From a marine group bacterium Sva0996 bin134 (GTDB lineage Bacteria; Actinomycetota; Acidimicrobiia; Acidimicrobiales; Bin134), in contig MPNQ01000013.1 in NCBI GenBank assembly GCA_002239105.1, positions 27,762 through 91,761 of the forward strand: a stretch of DNA of 64,000 nucleotides. Direction: 5' to 3'. The position numbers and the translations under genes are program-made. Positions 1-8,613 of this stretch are shown piece after piece. Below the pieces are notes generated by a model that saw nothing but the letters and a program-made list of their open reading frames with translations, was not told the DNA's origin and searched no databases. Position 1 is the stretch's first letter. Each line of letters starts with the position of its first letter.

Positions 1-786
1 CGCCCCATCACCCAGCACGTCACCATGATCGAGCCCACCTCCTTCTACACCATGGGCTCGTTCAAAGAGCTGGTGGCCCTGGCCCACGAAGACCGCCACA
101 CTCTGTATGCCAACCCCGACTGGCGGGCCCGAGTGCAGTCCGACCTCGACGCCAACGGACTTCTGGCCTCCCGCTGGAACACCCTGGCCATCGTGGAGTC
201 GCCCAGCCAGCCCGAGCTGGTGGGCAGCACCGTGGGCAAAGTGGCCGCCGAGCGGGGCTGCACCCCGTGGGACGCCATGTGCGACATCGCCCTGGCCGAC
301 GGCCTGTTGACCCGCTTCGAGATCACCTTCGCCAACGACGAGGTCGACGGCGTGACCTCCCTTATGCAGGCTGAGGGGACCGTGATGGGCCTGTCCGACG
401 CCGGCGCCCACGTGGGCCAGATCTGCGATGCGGTGATGCCCACCGACTTCTTGTCCCGCTGGGTGCGCGACCGCCAGGTAATGACCCCCGAGGCCGGCAT
501 CCACAAGCTCACCGGCGAGCTGGCCGAGATGCTCGGCCTCGCCCCCGACCGCGGTTACCTCCGGCCCGGTGCAGTGGCCGACGTAACCGTGGTCGACTGG
601 GACAACCTCGACGTCGGCCCCATCCGCCGAGTCCACGACATGCCCGCAAACGGCGAGCGCCTCATTGCCGACGCCCCCACCGGCGTCGACCACATCCTTG
701 TCGCCGGGACCACCACTCGCCTCGACGGCCAGTCACTGCTCGATCAGCTGGAAGCCCTACCCGCGACCACCCTTCGCTCATCTTGA
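1..786 (+). CDS. N-acyl-D-amino-acid deacylase-like amidohydrolase, C-terminal part (5' end outside window)
   Basis: The reading frame is open from base 1, so the start lies outside the window and 261 codons are visible. The visible part is the C-terminal half of a metal-dependent amidohydrolase of the D-aminoacylase/dihydroorotase-like group. It has the late-barrel motif LSDAGAHVG, whose Asp is the usual metal/catalytic aspartate, then MTPEAGIHKLTG and the closing beta-sandwich segment with GYLRPGAVADVTVVDW. The family hydrolyses N-acyl amide bonds in the cytoplasm. It resembles the complete protein at 3826-5517 in order of motifs, so the two are probably paralogues. The gene ends 14 bases before a convergent phosphoribosyltransferase gene. 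Substrate is unknown; the fold assignment is firm, the exact reaction is not. Confidence 0.8.
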   Translation, partial: RPITQHVTMIEPTSFYTMGSFKELVALAHEDRHTLYANPDWRARVQSDLDANGLLASRWNTLAIVESPSQPELVGSTVGKVAAERGCTPWDAMCDIALADGLLTRFEITFANDEVDGVTSLMQAEGTVMGLSDAGAHVGQICDAVMPTDFLSRWVRDRQVMTPEAGIHKLTGELAEMLGLAPDRGYLRPGAVADVTVVDWDNLDVGPIRRVHDMPANGERLIADAPTGVDHILVAGTTTRLDGQSLLDQLEALPATTLRSS

Positions 787-800
787 GCAAATAAGTCGGC

Positions 801-1358
801 CTAGCCGGGAGGCACCACCGGTTCGATGCCGAGGTCGGTGTAGGTGAGAGCGGGGAAGTAGGGCACGCCCAGCGCATTGAAGCGGCGGCGGGCAGTGTCG
901 CCCCGGTCGACCACCGTGGCGACGGCCACTATCTCGGCCCCGGTGTCGCGTATCACCTCGTAGGCCTTCTCAGTCGAGCCTCCGGTGGTGGTCGCGTCTT
1001 CAAGCAGCAAGACCCGGTGGCCCGGTCCCAGGGGGGTGCCCTCGATCTGCTGTCTCGTCCCCCTCTTCTTCGGCTCCTTTCGAACCGAGAACCAATGGCC
1101 GTCGGTCACAGCCGCGATGCCCACCGCCAGCGAGTCGGCCCCCATGGTCATCCCCCCAGCCGCGTCGAATTCGATGCCGGCTTCTCCAACCTGCCGAGCA
1201 ATCGCCCGGCACGCCACCTGGAGGTCGGCCCAACGGCATAGGGCCACCTTGACGTCAACGAAATCGCTCGACATGGCCCCGCTGGCCAGCTCAATTGGTT
1301 GGTCCAATTTCCGCAGACCTTGCCGTTTGATGATGTCAATTAGCGCCGCGTCAGCCAC
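801..1358 (-). CDS. pyrE: orotate phosphoribosyltransferase-like protein
   Basis: This 185-residue protein has the orotate phosphoribosyltransferase layout: an N-terminal hood with LASGAMSSDFVDVK (about residues 25-38), the flexible-loop region RKEPKKRG (93-100) and the PRPP-binding motif VLLLEDATTTGGS (116-128). OPRTases join orotate and PRPP to give OMP in pyrimidine synthesis. The start is GTG at 1358. The gene stands alone between an amidohydrolase and an uncharacterised gene, not in a pyr operon, so it could be the housekeeping enzyme or a salvage paralogue. Length is normal to slightly short for the family. The symbol is given by family resemblance only. Confidence 0.8.
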   Translation of the reverse strand: MADAALIDIIKRQGLRKLDQPIELASGAMSSDFVDVKVALCRWADLQVACRAIARQVGEAGIEFDAAGGMTMGADSLAVGIAAVTDGHWFSVRKEPKKRGTRQQIEGTPLGPGHRVLLLEDATTTGGSTEKAYEVIRDTGAEIVAVATVVDRGDTARRRFNALGVPYFPALTYTDLGIEPVVPPG

Positions 1359-1421
1359 GTTCCCACACTAGCGGTCGTAGGTGACCGGGCTTGTTTGCTT
1401 GAAAGAAATGGAAAATTATTA

Positions 1422-1437
1422 GAAATCATTAGATTTC
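1422..1437. repeat. short inverted repeat in AT-rich divergent intergenic region
   Basis: GAAATC-ATTA-GATTTC is a perfect 6-bp inverted repeat with a 4-base centre. It lies in a strikingly AT-rich patch (about 1398-1440) between the divergent phosphoribosyltransferase gene and the gene at 1517. An operator or promoter element is possible; no regulator is known. Confidence 0.35.
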
Positions 1438-1516
1438 CACAAGCGATCCCCAGCGAAGACCCGCTACGGTCAACTCAACCTTCCCCCCTACAACCGAAGA
1501 ATGAGGGGAGGGGCCC

Positions 1517-2425
1517 GTGTCTGCTCCACCCGTGTCCTGCGCCTGGGCTCCATGGTGGTCTCCAGAGCAGCGCCGCCGTTTCTTGAGCCATGTGGAAAGC
1601 GTTGTCCAAGCCCGCTTCGGCGAGCACACCCTCGATGAGGACGAGGGAACCGTGGCCGTCGAGAAGATGGACTGTGTGCTGGGCCTGTCCAACTTGGCCC
1701 AAACCTGCCGGGCGGCCGAGCCCGACGATTGGCGGCTCATCATCTACAGCCACGTCGCCCGGCTCGACGACTTCGCCCCCGACGCGCTGGCCGAGCGACT
1801 GGGGGAGTACGAGCGCGTCCTGCCCGACCTGAGAGTCAGGGTGGTCAGCGCCCAGCACTTGAGCCATATCGACGCGGTGCGCGATCCGTTACCGCTTGGC
1901 CTCTCTGCCTGTCTGTCCGTGGACTTGGACGGTGCCGCCTGCCCGGTGGACCGCAGCTACTTCAACGACTGGGGTGTCGAGCACGGCGAGGTTATGGCGG
2001 TTGCGCTGGCCAACACTCTCATGGGCGCTCCGATGACCGAAGAGGACGCAAGCGAGGTGTCCGGCAAGTTCCAAGTGTTCACAGGCGATTCCCTCTTCGT
2101 CTCCGGCCACCTGCTTGATTTCGCCCGCACCGTTCCCGACATCGGGACTCATGGCGCGGTGGTCACCGTGCCCGCGGCCCACACCGTCATGGTCTGCCCC
2201 GTAGGGCTCAACGAGAAGTTCGTGGACCATTCCGCCACCATGCTGGCTGCCAGCTACGTCCGCTATCTGGCCGGGCCCAACTCGGTAAGCCCCAACGCCC
2301 TGTGGTGGCGCCCCGATCACCCGCTGGCCGGATTCGCCCGCATGGACGACCAGTGTTTCGAGCTAGCCGCCCCCGAACCCCTCCGCAGCCAACTCTGGGA
2401 GGGGCTTAGGAGCGCTGGCTCTTAG
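1517..2425 (+). CDS. uncharacterised protein, weakly DUF1444/YtpQ-like
   Basis: I do not recognise this 302-residue protein with confidence. The GTG start at 1517 is preceded by a purine-rich GAGGGGAGGGG ribosome-binding site. There is no signal peptide or membrane segment, so it is probably cytoplasmic and acidic. The central part (WGVEHGEVMAVALANTL, then GDSLFVSGHLLDFA and a VTVPAAHTVMVCPV strand) is laid out like DUF1444/YtpQ proteins. The resemblance is by eye only and the function of that family is not established. It has its own upstream AT-rich region and is followed by a P450. Confidence 0.6.
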   Translation: MSAPPVSCAWAPWWSPEQRRRFLSHVESVVQARFGEHTLDEDEGTVAVEKMDCVLGLSNLAQTCRAAEPDDWRLIIYSHVARLDDFAPDALAERLGEYERVLPDLRVRVVSAQHLSHIDAVRDPLPLGLSACLSVDLDGAACPVDRSYFNDWGVEHGEVMAVALANTLMGAPMTEEDASEVSGKFQVFTGDSLFVSGHLLDFARTVPDIGTHGAVVTVPAAHTVMVCPVGLNEKFVDHSATMLAASYVRYLAGPNSVSPNALWWRPDHPLAGFARMDDQCFELAAPEPLRSQLWEGLRSAGS

Positions 2426-2484
2426 AGCGCAGGCGTGTCGCTCTGCCATGATGTTTCTGCGAACGAAGCATGGGGGAGCACCGC

Positions 2485-3789
2485 ATGACCATGACCGATA
2501 CCGCCAGAGCGATCTCGCTCGACGACATCGACATTCATTCCACTGACCTGTACCAAGACCGCGGCTATCCGTGGGCGGCGTGGGATCTGCTGCGGGCCGA
2601 GGCCCCGGTGCATTGGTACGAACGCCCCGACATTGAGCCGTTCTGGGCCATCACCCGCCACGAGGACATCCACTGGGTGTCGTCCAACGACAAGCTGTTC
2701 ATCAACGGCGGCCCCCGCCTTCGCCTGGCCTCCATCGAAGAGGATAAGGGCATGTGGGAGCGCCGGGCACGGCGGCTCACCGAGCTGGGCTGGGACCTAG
2801 ATGAGCCCATGGACATGGTGTTCTTGGACCGGCCTCGCCACACCCGGTTCCGCCTGCTCACCGCCCGGCGGTTTACCCCCCGGGCCATGCGGGAGCATGA
2901 GGCGCACCTCGCCCAGTACGCCGCTCGGTTCACCGGTGAGTTCGTGGAGATCCTCGAGCGCGACGGCGAGGCCGACCTAGTGCTCGACTACGCGGTGAAG
3001 CTGCCGCTGGCCACCATCTGCGACCTCATGGGCCTCGACGTCGAAGACTGGTCGAAGGTTCACAAGTTCACCGAGATGGCGTTCAACGACGAAGAGAACA
3101 TGCGGTGGGCCGAGCCGGGCGAGACCTTCGACGACCTGAGGTTCCGAATGGGCAAGGACTTCAGTGCCTATATCAGGACGATCATCGAAGACTGCCAGGC
3201 CGAGCCCCGCGACGACATGACCGGAGCGGTGGTCCAGGGCGAGGTCGACGGCTGCCCGCTCAACACCCAGCAGCTCACCGGCTACATCACCCTGCTGCTG
3301 GGCGCGGGCAACGAGACCACCCGCAACGCCACCACCTCAGGCGTTATCGCTCTGCTCCAGCACCGCGACCAAATCGACCGCCTCCTGGCCGATGAGTCGC
3401 TGATCGAGCCGGCGGTGGAGGAGATCCTGCGCTGGACTTCACCGGTCATCCAGTTCGCCCGCACTGCCACCGCCGACGTGGAACGACACGGCCAAATGAT
3501 CAAAGAGGGCGACACCGTGGGCGTGTTCTACCCGTCGGCCAACCGGGACGACGCGGTGTTCGACGACCCCTACCGCTTCGACGTGGGCCGCAATCCCAAC
3601 CACCACATGGCCTTCGGCCACGGAGTCCACTTCTGCCTGGGGGCCAACCTGGCCCGCTGGGAACTGCGGGCCATGCTCCGAGCGATCCTGCCTGTGCTGC
3701 CCCGCCTAGAGCTGGTCGACGAGCCCGAGCGCCACGGCCACCTCCACCTCGGAGCCGTCAAACACCAACGCGTCCGCCTGGTGGGCTAG
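2485..3789 (+). CDS. cytochrome P450
   Basis: This soluble class-I-type bacterial P450 has about 434 residues. It shows the I-helix oxygen-activation motif LLLGAGNETTRNATT, the K-helix EEILR (ExxR) and the heme loop FGHGVHFCLG, whose Cys (about residue 384) ligates iron. An ATG exists at 2470, but the GGGGAG at 2473-2478 sits six bases before the ATG at 2485, so I chose the latter (MTMTDTARA). P450s of this kind hydroxylate hydrophobic substrates and need a ferredoxin and reductase, which are not adjacent here. The neighbouring amidohydrolase and SDR suggest a catabolic cluster. Subfamily and substrate cannot be assigned. Confidence 0.93.
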   Translation: MTMTDTARAISLDDIDIHSTDLYQDRGYPWAAWDLLRAEAPVHWYERPDIEPFWAITRHEDIHWVSSNDKLFINGGPRLRLASIEEDKGMWERRARRLTELGWDLDEPMDMVFLDRPRHTRFRLLTARRFTPRAMREHEAHLAQYAARFTGEFVEILERDGEADLVLDYAVKLPLATICDLMGLDVEDWSKVHKFTEMAFNDEENMRWAEPGETFDDLRFRMGKDFSAYIRTIIEDCQAEPRDDMTGAVVQGEVDGCPLNTQQLTGYITLLLGAGNETTRNATTSGVIALLQHRDQIDRLLADESLIEPAVEEILRWTSPVIQFARTATADVERHGQMIKEGDTVGVFYPSANRDDAVFDDPYRFDVGRNPNHHMAFGHGVHFCLGANLARWELRAMLRAILPVLPRLELVDEPERHGHLHLGAVKHQRVRLVG

Positions 3790-3825
3790 CCCCACCGGCC
3801 CGAGTCAAAGCACGGCAGTACTGTC

Positions 3826-5517
3826 ATGGAGATGAGCGGATTGCTGATACGCGGCGGAACGGTGGTGGACGGCACCGGTGCCCCGGCCCGACAGGCCGAC
3901 GTGCGGGTGCGGGGCCGCACCATTGCCGAAGTTGGCCCCGGCTTGGCCTCCGACGGCGAGCGGGAGCTTGACGCCGCCGGGGCGCTGGTTACCCCGGGCA
4001 TCATCGAGACCCACACCCACCTCGACGGGGCCATGTGGTGGGATCCCTCCTTTGATCCGCTGCCCAGCTACGGGGTAACCACCACCGTGTTCGGTAACTG
4101 CGGGATGTCGATGGCTCCCCTCGACGGACCTCAGCGCGACGAAGTGGTGGATCTGTTCTGCTTCCTGGAAGACCTGCCCCAGGTTGCCTTCGAAAAAGAG
4201 GTGCCCTGGACTTGGGCGAGCTGGCCGGAATACCGGGCCGCGCTCGACACCCAGCCCACCGCGGCCAACATCGCCGGCTATGTCGGCCACATCAGCCTGC
4301 GGACCTTCGTCATGGGCGACGCCGCCTGGGATCGTCCCGCCACCTCCGCCGAGCGCACCGCCATGGCCAAGGCACTGGACGAGGCCCTGGCCGCCGGCGC
4401 CCTCGGGTTGTCCACCAACGGCTTCGACATGGACCGCACCCTGCGGCTGGTGCCCAGCCGCCACGCCGACGACGACGAGTACGCCGAGCTGTTCGACGTG
4501 CTGGCCGCCCATCCTGGCACCACCTTCCAGGCCATCACCCGGTTCAACGAGCCCGAGCACAACCTGGCCGACGTGGAGCGATTCGCCGCCCTGGCCAAAC
4601 CTCGGGGCGTGCGAGGGCAGTGGACGGCCATTCCCTCGATCGCCAGCGAGACTGAATACCGGGCCGACACCCTGGCCTTCGACCGCCGCCTTCGGGAGTC
4701 CGGGGTCGACTTCTGGCCCACGGTGGGCACCCGACCGCTCGACCTGTATTTCAACTTCGAAAAGGCGCTGACCTTCCAGCGGGTTCCGGCCTGGAATGAC
4801 CTGGTCAACGGTCCTGCTGAGAACAAGATGACCCTGCTGGCCGATCCCGAGTGGCGCGACAAGGCCCGAAGCGACTGGGACAATCGCAAGAAATCTCGCC
4901 GGGCCCGGGTCGATCACCCCCACACCCTGATCTTCGCCCTGTCCGAGACCGGCGTCGGCCCCCTCGGGATCTCGCTGGCCGAACACGCAACCAACACCGG
5001 CCAGCACGTGTCCGATGCGCTCGCCTCCTGGCTGCTGGACAACGGGATCGGCTCGTCGCTGCGGGCACTGCCCGATGTTCACGACGAGCCCGCCCTCGCC
5101 GAGGTGATCCGCTCGCCCCACACCCTCACCAACGTCAACGACAGCGGTGCCCACCTCCAGCTGTTCTGCGGCGCCGGCCAGAGCACCCATCTGCTCGCCC
5201 ACTATCACCGCGACACCGGCCTATTGACCCTCGAAGAGGCGGTCCACGTCCTCACCGGCCGGACCGCGGGTTTCTTCGGGCTGGCTGATAGGGGAGTGAT
5301 CGCCCCCGGCAAGGCCGCCGATCTGGCCGTGTTCTGCTTGGACGAGATCAATTTGGGGCCAGAAGTCAAGCTACAGGACGTGCCCGGCGGGTCATGGCGG
5401 TTCAGCCGAGAGCCCGGCGGCTTTCGAGCCACCATCGCCAACGGCGTGGCCACCTACTGGGAGGGCGAGCCCACCGACGCCCTTCCGGGAACGCTTATCG
5501 GCCCCAGGGGTTCGTAA
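3826..5517 (+). CDS. N-acyl-D-amino-acid deacylase family amidohydrolase
   Basis: This complete 563-residue amidohydrolase contains the first-strand metal motif THTHLDGAMWW (HxH, residues about 63-65), the YGVTTTVFGNCG segment typical of D-aminoacylases, a long insertion, the late motif NVNDSGAHLQ with the conserved Asp, and a closing beta-sandwich with GVIAPGKAADLAVF. Family members hydrolyse N-acyl or related amide bonds using one or two metal ions. ATG codons at 3826 and 3832 are both possible starts. It lies 36 bases after a P450 and 60 bases before an SDR, and the partial gene at 1-786 looks like a paralogue. Substrate is unknown. Confidence 0.88.
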   Translation: MEMSGLLIRGGTVVDGTGAPARQADVRVRGRTIAEVGPGLASDGERELDAAGALVTPGIIETHTHLDGAMWWDPSFDPLPSYGVTTTVFGNCGMSMAPLDGPQRDEVVDLFCFLEDLPQVAFEKEVPWTWASWPEYRAALDTQPTAANIAGYVGHISLRTFVMGDAAWDRPATSAERTAMAKALDEALAAGALGLSTNGFDMDRTLRLVPSRHADDDEYAELFDVLAAHPGTTFQAITRFNEPEHNLADVERFAALAKPRGVRGQWTAIPSIASETEYRADTLAFDRRLRESGVDFWPTVGTRPLDLYFNFEKALTFQRVPAWNDLVNGPAENKMTLLADPEWRDKARSDWDNRKKSRRARVDHPHTLIFALSETGVGPLGISLAEHATNTGQHVSDALASWLLDNGIGSSLRALPDVHDEPALAEVIRSPHTLTNVNDSGAHLQLFCGAGQSTHLLAHYHRDTGLLTLEEAVHVLTGRTAGFFGLADRGVIAPGKAADLAVFCLDEINLGPEVKLQDVPGGSWRFSREPGGFRATIANGVATYWEGEPTDALPGTLIGPRGS

Positions 5518-5577
5518 GGCCCCACCCTGCGCTCTACGATTCGCCAGACCCGAAATGCAGAGAGCGAGGCACCACTG

Positions 5578-6348
5578 ATGGGACGACTGGCAGGCAAAGT
5601 GGCATGGATCACCGGAGCGGCGTCAGGTATCGGCCTGGCCTCCGCTGAGCGGTTCGCCGAGGAGGGGGCCGTGGTGATCGGCTCCGACATCGCCGAGAGC
5701 GATGGTTGGAAGGCGGTGGCCGAGACCGCCCCGGCGTCGAGCTTCCACCTCGTAGACGTCCGCGACGCCGACGCCCAAGAGGAGCTGGTCGGCCAGATAA
5801 CCCAGGAGCACGGTCGGCTCGATGTGCTGATGACCGCGGCCGGAGTCGCCGGCGGCGGCCAGGTTCACGAACTCGACGTCGAGGAGTGGGACCGGGTGCA
5901 AGACATCAACCTCAAGGGCACCATGCTGTCGTGCCGGGCCGCCCTCAAGCCGATGGTGGAGGCCCGCTCGGGGAGCATCATCACCGTGGCCAGCGTGGAA
6001 GGCATCGAGGGGTGCGAGGGGGGCAGCACCTACAACGCCTCCAAGGGCGGGGTGATTCTGCTCACCAAGAACATGGCCAACGACTACGGCCCGGCCAACA
6101 TCAGGGCCAACGCCATCTGTCCCGGCTTCATCGACACCCCCATGTTCCAGTCGGTCATCCCCCATCTGGGGCCCGTCGCCGACAGCATCCGCGACCAGCA
6201 CAAGCTCAAGCGGTGGGGCCTCCCCTCGGAGATCGCGGGTGCGGCCTTCTTCCTGGCCTCCGACGACTCCTCGTTCGTCACCGGCGTCGCCCTCCCCGTC
6301 GACGGCGGCTACACCGCCGGCCACTCCCACGGAATGACCACCATCTAG
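5578..6348 (+). CDS. short-chain dehydrogenase/reductase (SDR)
   Basis: This is a 256-residue classical SDR. The N-terminal Rossmann motif is TGAASGIG (about residues 12-19), an Asp at the end of beta-2 (GSDIAES) favours NAD, and the catalytic residues are Ser139 and Tyr152-xxx-Lys156 (YNASK). The C-terminal PVDGGYTAG is typical. It oxidises or reduces an alcohol/ketone, probably of an intermediate from the same catabolic cluster. GAGCGAGG upstream may serve as ribosome-binding site. It ends 11 bases from the convergent DUF35 gene. Confidence 0.93.
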   Translation: MGRLAGKVAWITGAASGIGLASAERFAEEGAVVIGSDIAESDGWKAVAETAPASSFHLVDVRDADAQEELVGQITQEHGRLDVLMTAAGVAGGGQVHELDVEEWDRVQDINLKGTMLSCRAALKPMVEARSGSIITVASVEGIEGCEGGSTYNASKGGVILLTKNMANDYGPANIRANAICPGFIDTPMFQSVIPHLGPVADSIRDQHKLKRWGLPSEIAGAAFFLASDDSSFVTGVALPVDGGYTAGHSHGMTTI

Positions 6349-6359
6349 TCCCAGCCCCC

Positions 6360-6776
6360 TCAGACGGGGCGGAATTTGATGAGGGTGATCTCGTCGGTGG
6401 CGTCTTCGAACACCGCTTCCACGGGCAAGCCGCAAGCGATGTCAGCGTTGTCGATGCCGATGAGGTTGGAGTACACCATCGGCCCCTCCTCTAGCTCCAC
6501 CAGCACCACGTTGTAGGGCAGTTCTGGTTCGAACGAACCGATGTAGGGCTGCCTCATGATCGTGAAGCCCCACACCGTGCCCCGCCCTGTTGCCTCGGTC
6601 CACCCCCGGTCGAACGACAGACACGAGGGGCATGAGGCATAGGGCGGGAACCACACGTGCCCGCAGGCTTGGCACTGGGGCAGCACGAAGCGGTGCTCGC
6701 GGGCCGCGGCCCAGAACTCCCGGTCTTCGTGGGTCACCGCGGGCAGCGGCTTGGCGTACCCCGCTTCGCCGCTCAC
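6360..6776 (-). CDS. Zn-ribbon/OB-fold DUF35 protein, thiolase partner
   Basis: The protein has an N-terminal helix, a rubredoxin-like zinc ribbon (CQACGH at residues 35-40 and CPSC at 49-52) and a C-terminal OB fold, the DUF35 layout. An upstream ATG at 6827 would lie inside the thiolase gene. The GTG at 6776 overlaps the thiolase stop as GTGA, so I chose it (138 residues, translational coupling). DUF35 proteins form complexes with thiolase-like proteins; in actinobacterial steroid side-chain degradation such a pair (Ltp2 with the ChsH2 DUF35 domain) acts as a retro-aldolase. Here the partner is clearly the gene at 6773-7921. A general acyl-CoA binding role is equally possible. Confidence 0.85.
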   Translation of the reverse strand: MSGEAGYAKPLPAVTHEDREFWAAAREHRFVLPQCQACGHVWFPPYASCPSCLSFDRGWTEATGRGTVWGFTIMRQPYIGSFEPELPYNVVLVELEEGPMVYSNLIGIDNADIACGLPVEAVFEDATDEITLIKFRPV

Positions 6777-7921
6777 AGCACCCCGTCCCGACACAAGAGC
6801 GACGCCCCCGGCAGGGCCGACAGGCACCAGTACAGCGACCAGTCGCAGTCGGGGATCTGGCGCTCACCGGCCTGGCCCCGCAGCTGGCGCACCGCTTCGG
6901 CGTGCTGGTTCCACCCCTGGAGGTACGACTCGCTCAACATCCCCCCGCTGGTGTTCACCGGCAACTCGCCCCCCAAGGCGATCCGCCCATCCTGCACCCA
7001 TTCCAGCCCCTGGCCCTTGGGGGCGAACCCGAAGCCCTCCAGCCCCCACAGCACCGACACGCTGAAGTTGTCGTACACCTGGAGGCAGTCGATGTCGTCG
7101 GTGGTCACCCCCAGCGGATCGAACAGGTCGGCCTTCATCGAACCGCAGGCCTCGTCCCAGAACCCCAGGTCCACGTACCACTCCCGAAAATTGGCCCGGC
7201 CCGCGGTGCCGGCGATGAGCACCGGGGGATGGGCCAGGTCCCGGGCCCGCTCGGCAGTGGTCACCACGTAGGCCACCGCCCCGTCGTTCACCAGGCAGTA
7301 GTCGAACAGGCGCAGCGGCTCGGCGATGTACCGGGCATCCAGGTAGTCGTCGATGGTCATCTCCTGCTGCATGATGGCCCCGGGCGTCATCCGGGCGTGC
7401 GAGCGGATGGCCACCGGAATGGCCCCCAACTGCTCCTCGGTGCCCCCGTACTCGGCCTGATAGCGGGTGAACCCCATCGAGTACTGCGCCCCCGGCGAGG
7501 CCATCCCGTAGATCGTGTCGTACAGCAGCCCCTGGGGCTGGGCGCCGAACTTGGTGCCCTGGGTGCGGAACGCCACCGAGTTGAACAGCACCACGTAGTC
7601 GGCCAGCCCGTGGTGTACCGCGGTGGCCGCGTGCATCAGCGCCATGGCGCACATCCGCCCGGCCTGGGGGTAGTCCACCACGAAGCGCACGTCGGTGAGC
7701 CCGGTGCGATAGGCCACCGGCTCATAGTGGGCCAGCCCCCCGGTGATCAGCCCGTCGATCTGCGACTTCTCCAGCCCCGCATCGGCGATGGCCGCCGCTA
7801 TGGCCTCAGTGGCCATCGCCTCGCCCGTCCGCTCCGGGTCCGGCGTGCGGTACAGCCGAGCGAAGTCACTGCTGCCGATACCGACGATGGCCGTCTGCCC
7901 CGCGAAGTCCCGATCGCTCAT
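6773..7921 (-). CDS. thiolase-like / lipid-transfer (SCP-x type) protein
   Basis: This 382-residue thiolase-superfamily protein starts TAIVGIGSSDFARLY and has the NTSGGMLSESYLQGWNQ motif near the C-terminus. In classical thiolases the corresponding motif is NTHGG-x-EGHPxG with a catalytic His. Here the His region reads SESY and no obvious nucleophilic Cys motif is seen around DYPQAGRMCAMAL. That pattern fits the non-thiolytic subgroup that works with DUF35 partners, including steroid side-chain aldolases, where tyrosines take part in catalysis. It overlaps its DUF35 partner by GTGA. The reaction is inferred from family and context and is not proven. Confidence 0.85.
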   Translation of the reverse strand: MSDRDFAGQTAIVGIGSSDFARLYRTPDPERTGEAMATEAIAAAIADAGLEKSQIDGLITGGLAHYEPVAYRTGLTDVRFVVDYPQAGRMCAMALMHAATAVHHGLADYVVLFNSVAFRTQGTKFGAQPQGLLYDTIYGMASPGAQYSMGFTRYQAEYGGTEEQLGAIPVAIRSHARMTPGAIMQQEMTIDDYLDARYIAEPLRLFDYCLVNDGAVAYVVTTAERARDLAHPPVLIAGTAGRANFREWYVDLGFWDEACGSMKADLFDPLGVTTDDIDCLQVYDNFSVSVLWGLEGFGFAPKGQGLEWVQDGRIALGGELPVNTSGGMLSESYLQGWNQHAEAVRQLRGQAGERQIPDCDWSLYWCLSALPGASLLCRDGVL

Positions 7922-8001
7922 CGCTCGGTGAGACTAATGGTCAGCAGTGACGAAGCCGTTGCCCAACCCCTAACGTCGGGGCCGAAGCAAGGACGGTTTA
8001 G

Positions 8002-8571
8002 ATGAAGATCAATCCCGATAGTTCGTGGCGGCTGGTGGCCGAGCGGCTGGAGGCCGAGACCGATCCCCGGCGCCGCCACATCTTGCAGCTAGTGCTCGAT
8101 CACATGCAGCGCGAGCTGCGGCTCGACATCGAGGGGGTAATCGACACCCTCAGCGAGAAGCCCCAATACGTCATGTGGCCGAATGGCGATAATCCCGTCC
8201 GCAAACCCGGCGGCTCCCGTGACGCCATCCGCGACCTCTACGACCGCTCCTTGGTGCAGACCGGCGCCCACCGCTGGGAGCTCGCTCTCGACCGGGTGAT
8301 CGTCGACGACCATGCCGTGTTCACCGAGGGGGTCATGCGCATGGCCTACCCCGGCCGCACGCTTGAGGCCATGGGCATCGATATCCCCGACTCTGACTCG
8401 TTCTACCTGTCCCAAGTCCGCATGGGCATCGTGTGGCCGATAGACCCCAACGATCCTGAGGCCCGCCTTTCGGGCGAAGAGGTGTACGCCGAGGGCGACC
8501 GATTCGAGGGCATCGCCGACCGCCCCATCAGCCTCGACGAGATCGCTCCCTTGGAGCCTCTTAACTCTTGA
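8002..8571 (+). CDS. NTF2-like (SnoaL-type) protein, copy 1
   Basis: This 189-residue protein is predicted to have an NTF2/SnoaL-like cone fold, judged from the helix-strand pattern and the GSRDAIRDLYDRSLVQTG and VIVDDHAVFTEGVM segments. Members act as small isomerases, cyclases or hydratases, or as binding proteins; catalytic residues cannot be assigned. AAGGACGG precedes the ATG. It is followed after 42 bases by a near-twin, and starts 80 bases from the divergent thiolase, so a shared divergent promoter is possible. Function unknown. Confidence 0.75.
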   Translation: MKINPDSSWRLVAERLEAETDPRRRHILQLVLDHMQRELRLDIEGVIDTLSEKPQYVMWPNGDNPVRKPGGSRDAIRDLYDRSLVQTGAHRWELALDRVIVDDHAVFTEGVMRMAYPGRTLEAMGIDIPDSDSFYLSQVRMGIVWPIDPNDPEARLSGEEVYAEGDRFEGIADRPISLDEIAPLEPLNS

Positions 8572-8613
8572 CCAGTAGTCTCTCCGTTTGAGCCAAAGCG
8601 AAAGGTGATGCCA

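Noticed and set aside
3805..5208. 467-codon antisense open frame opposite the amidohydrolase
   Set aside because: Shadow of the real gene, which has HxH and Asp metal motifs.
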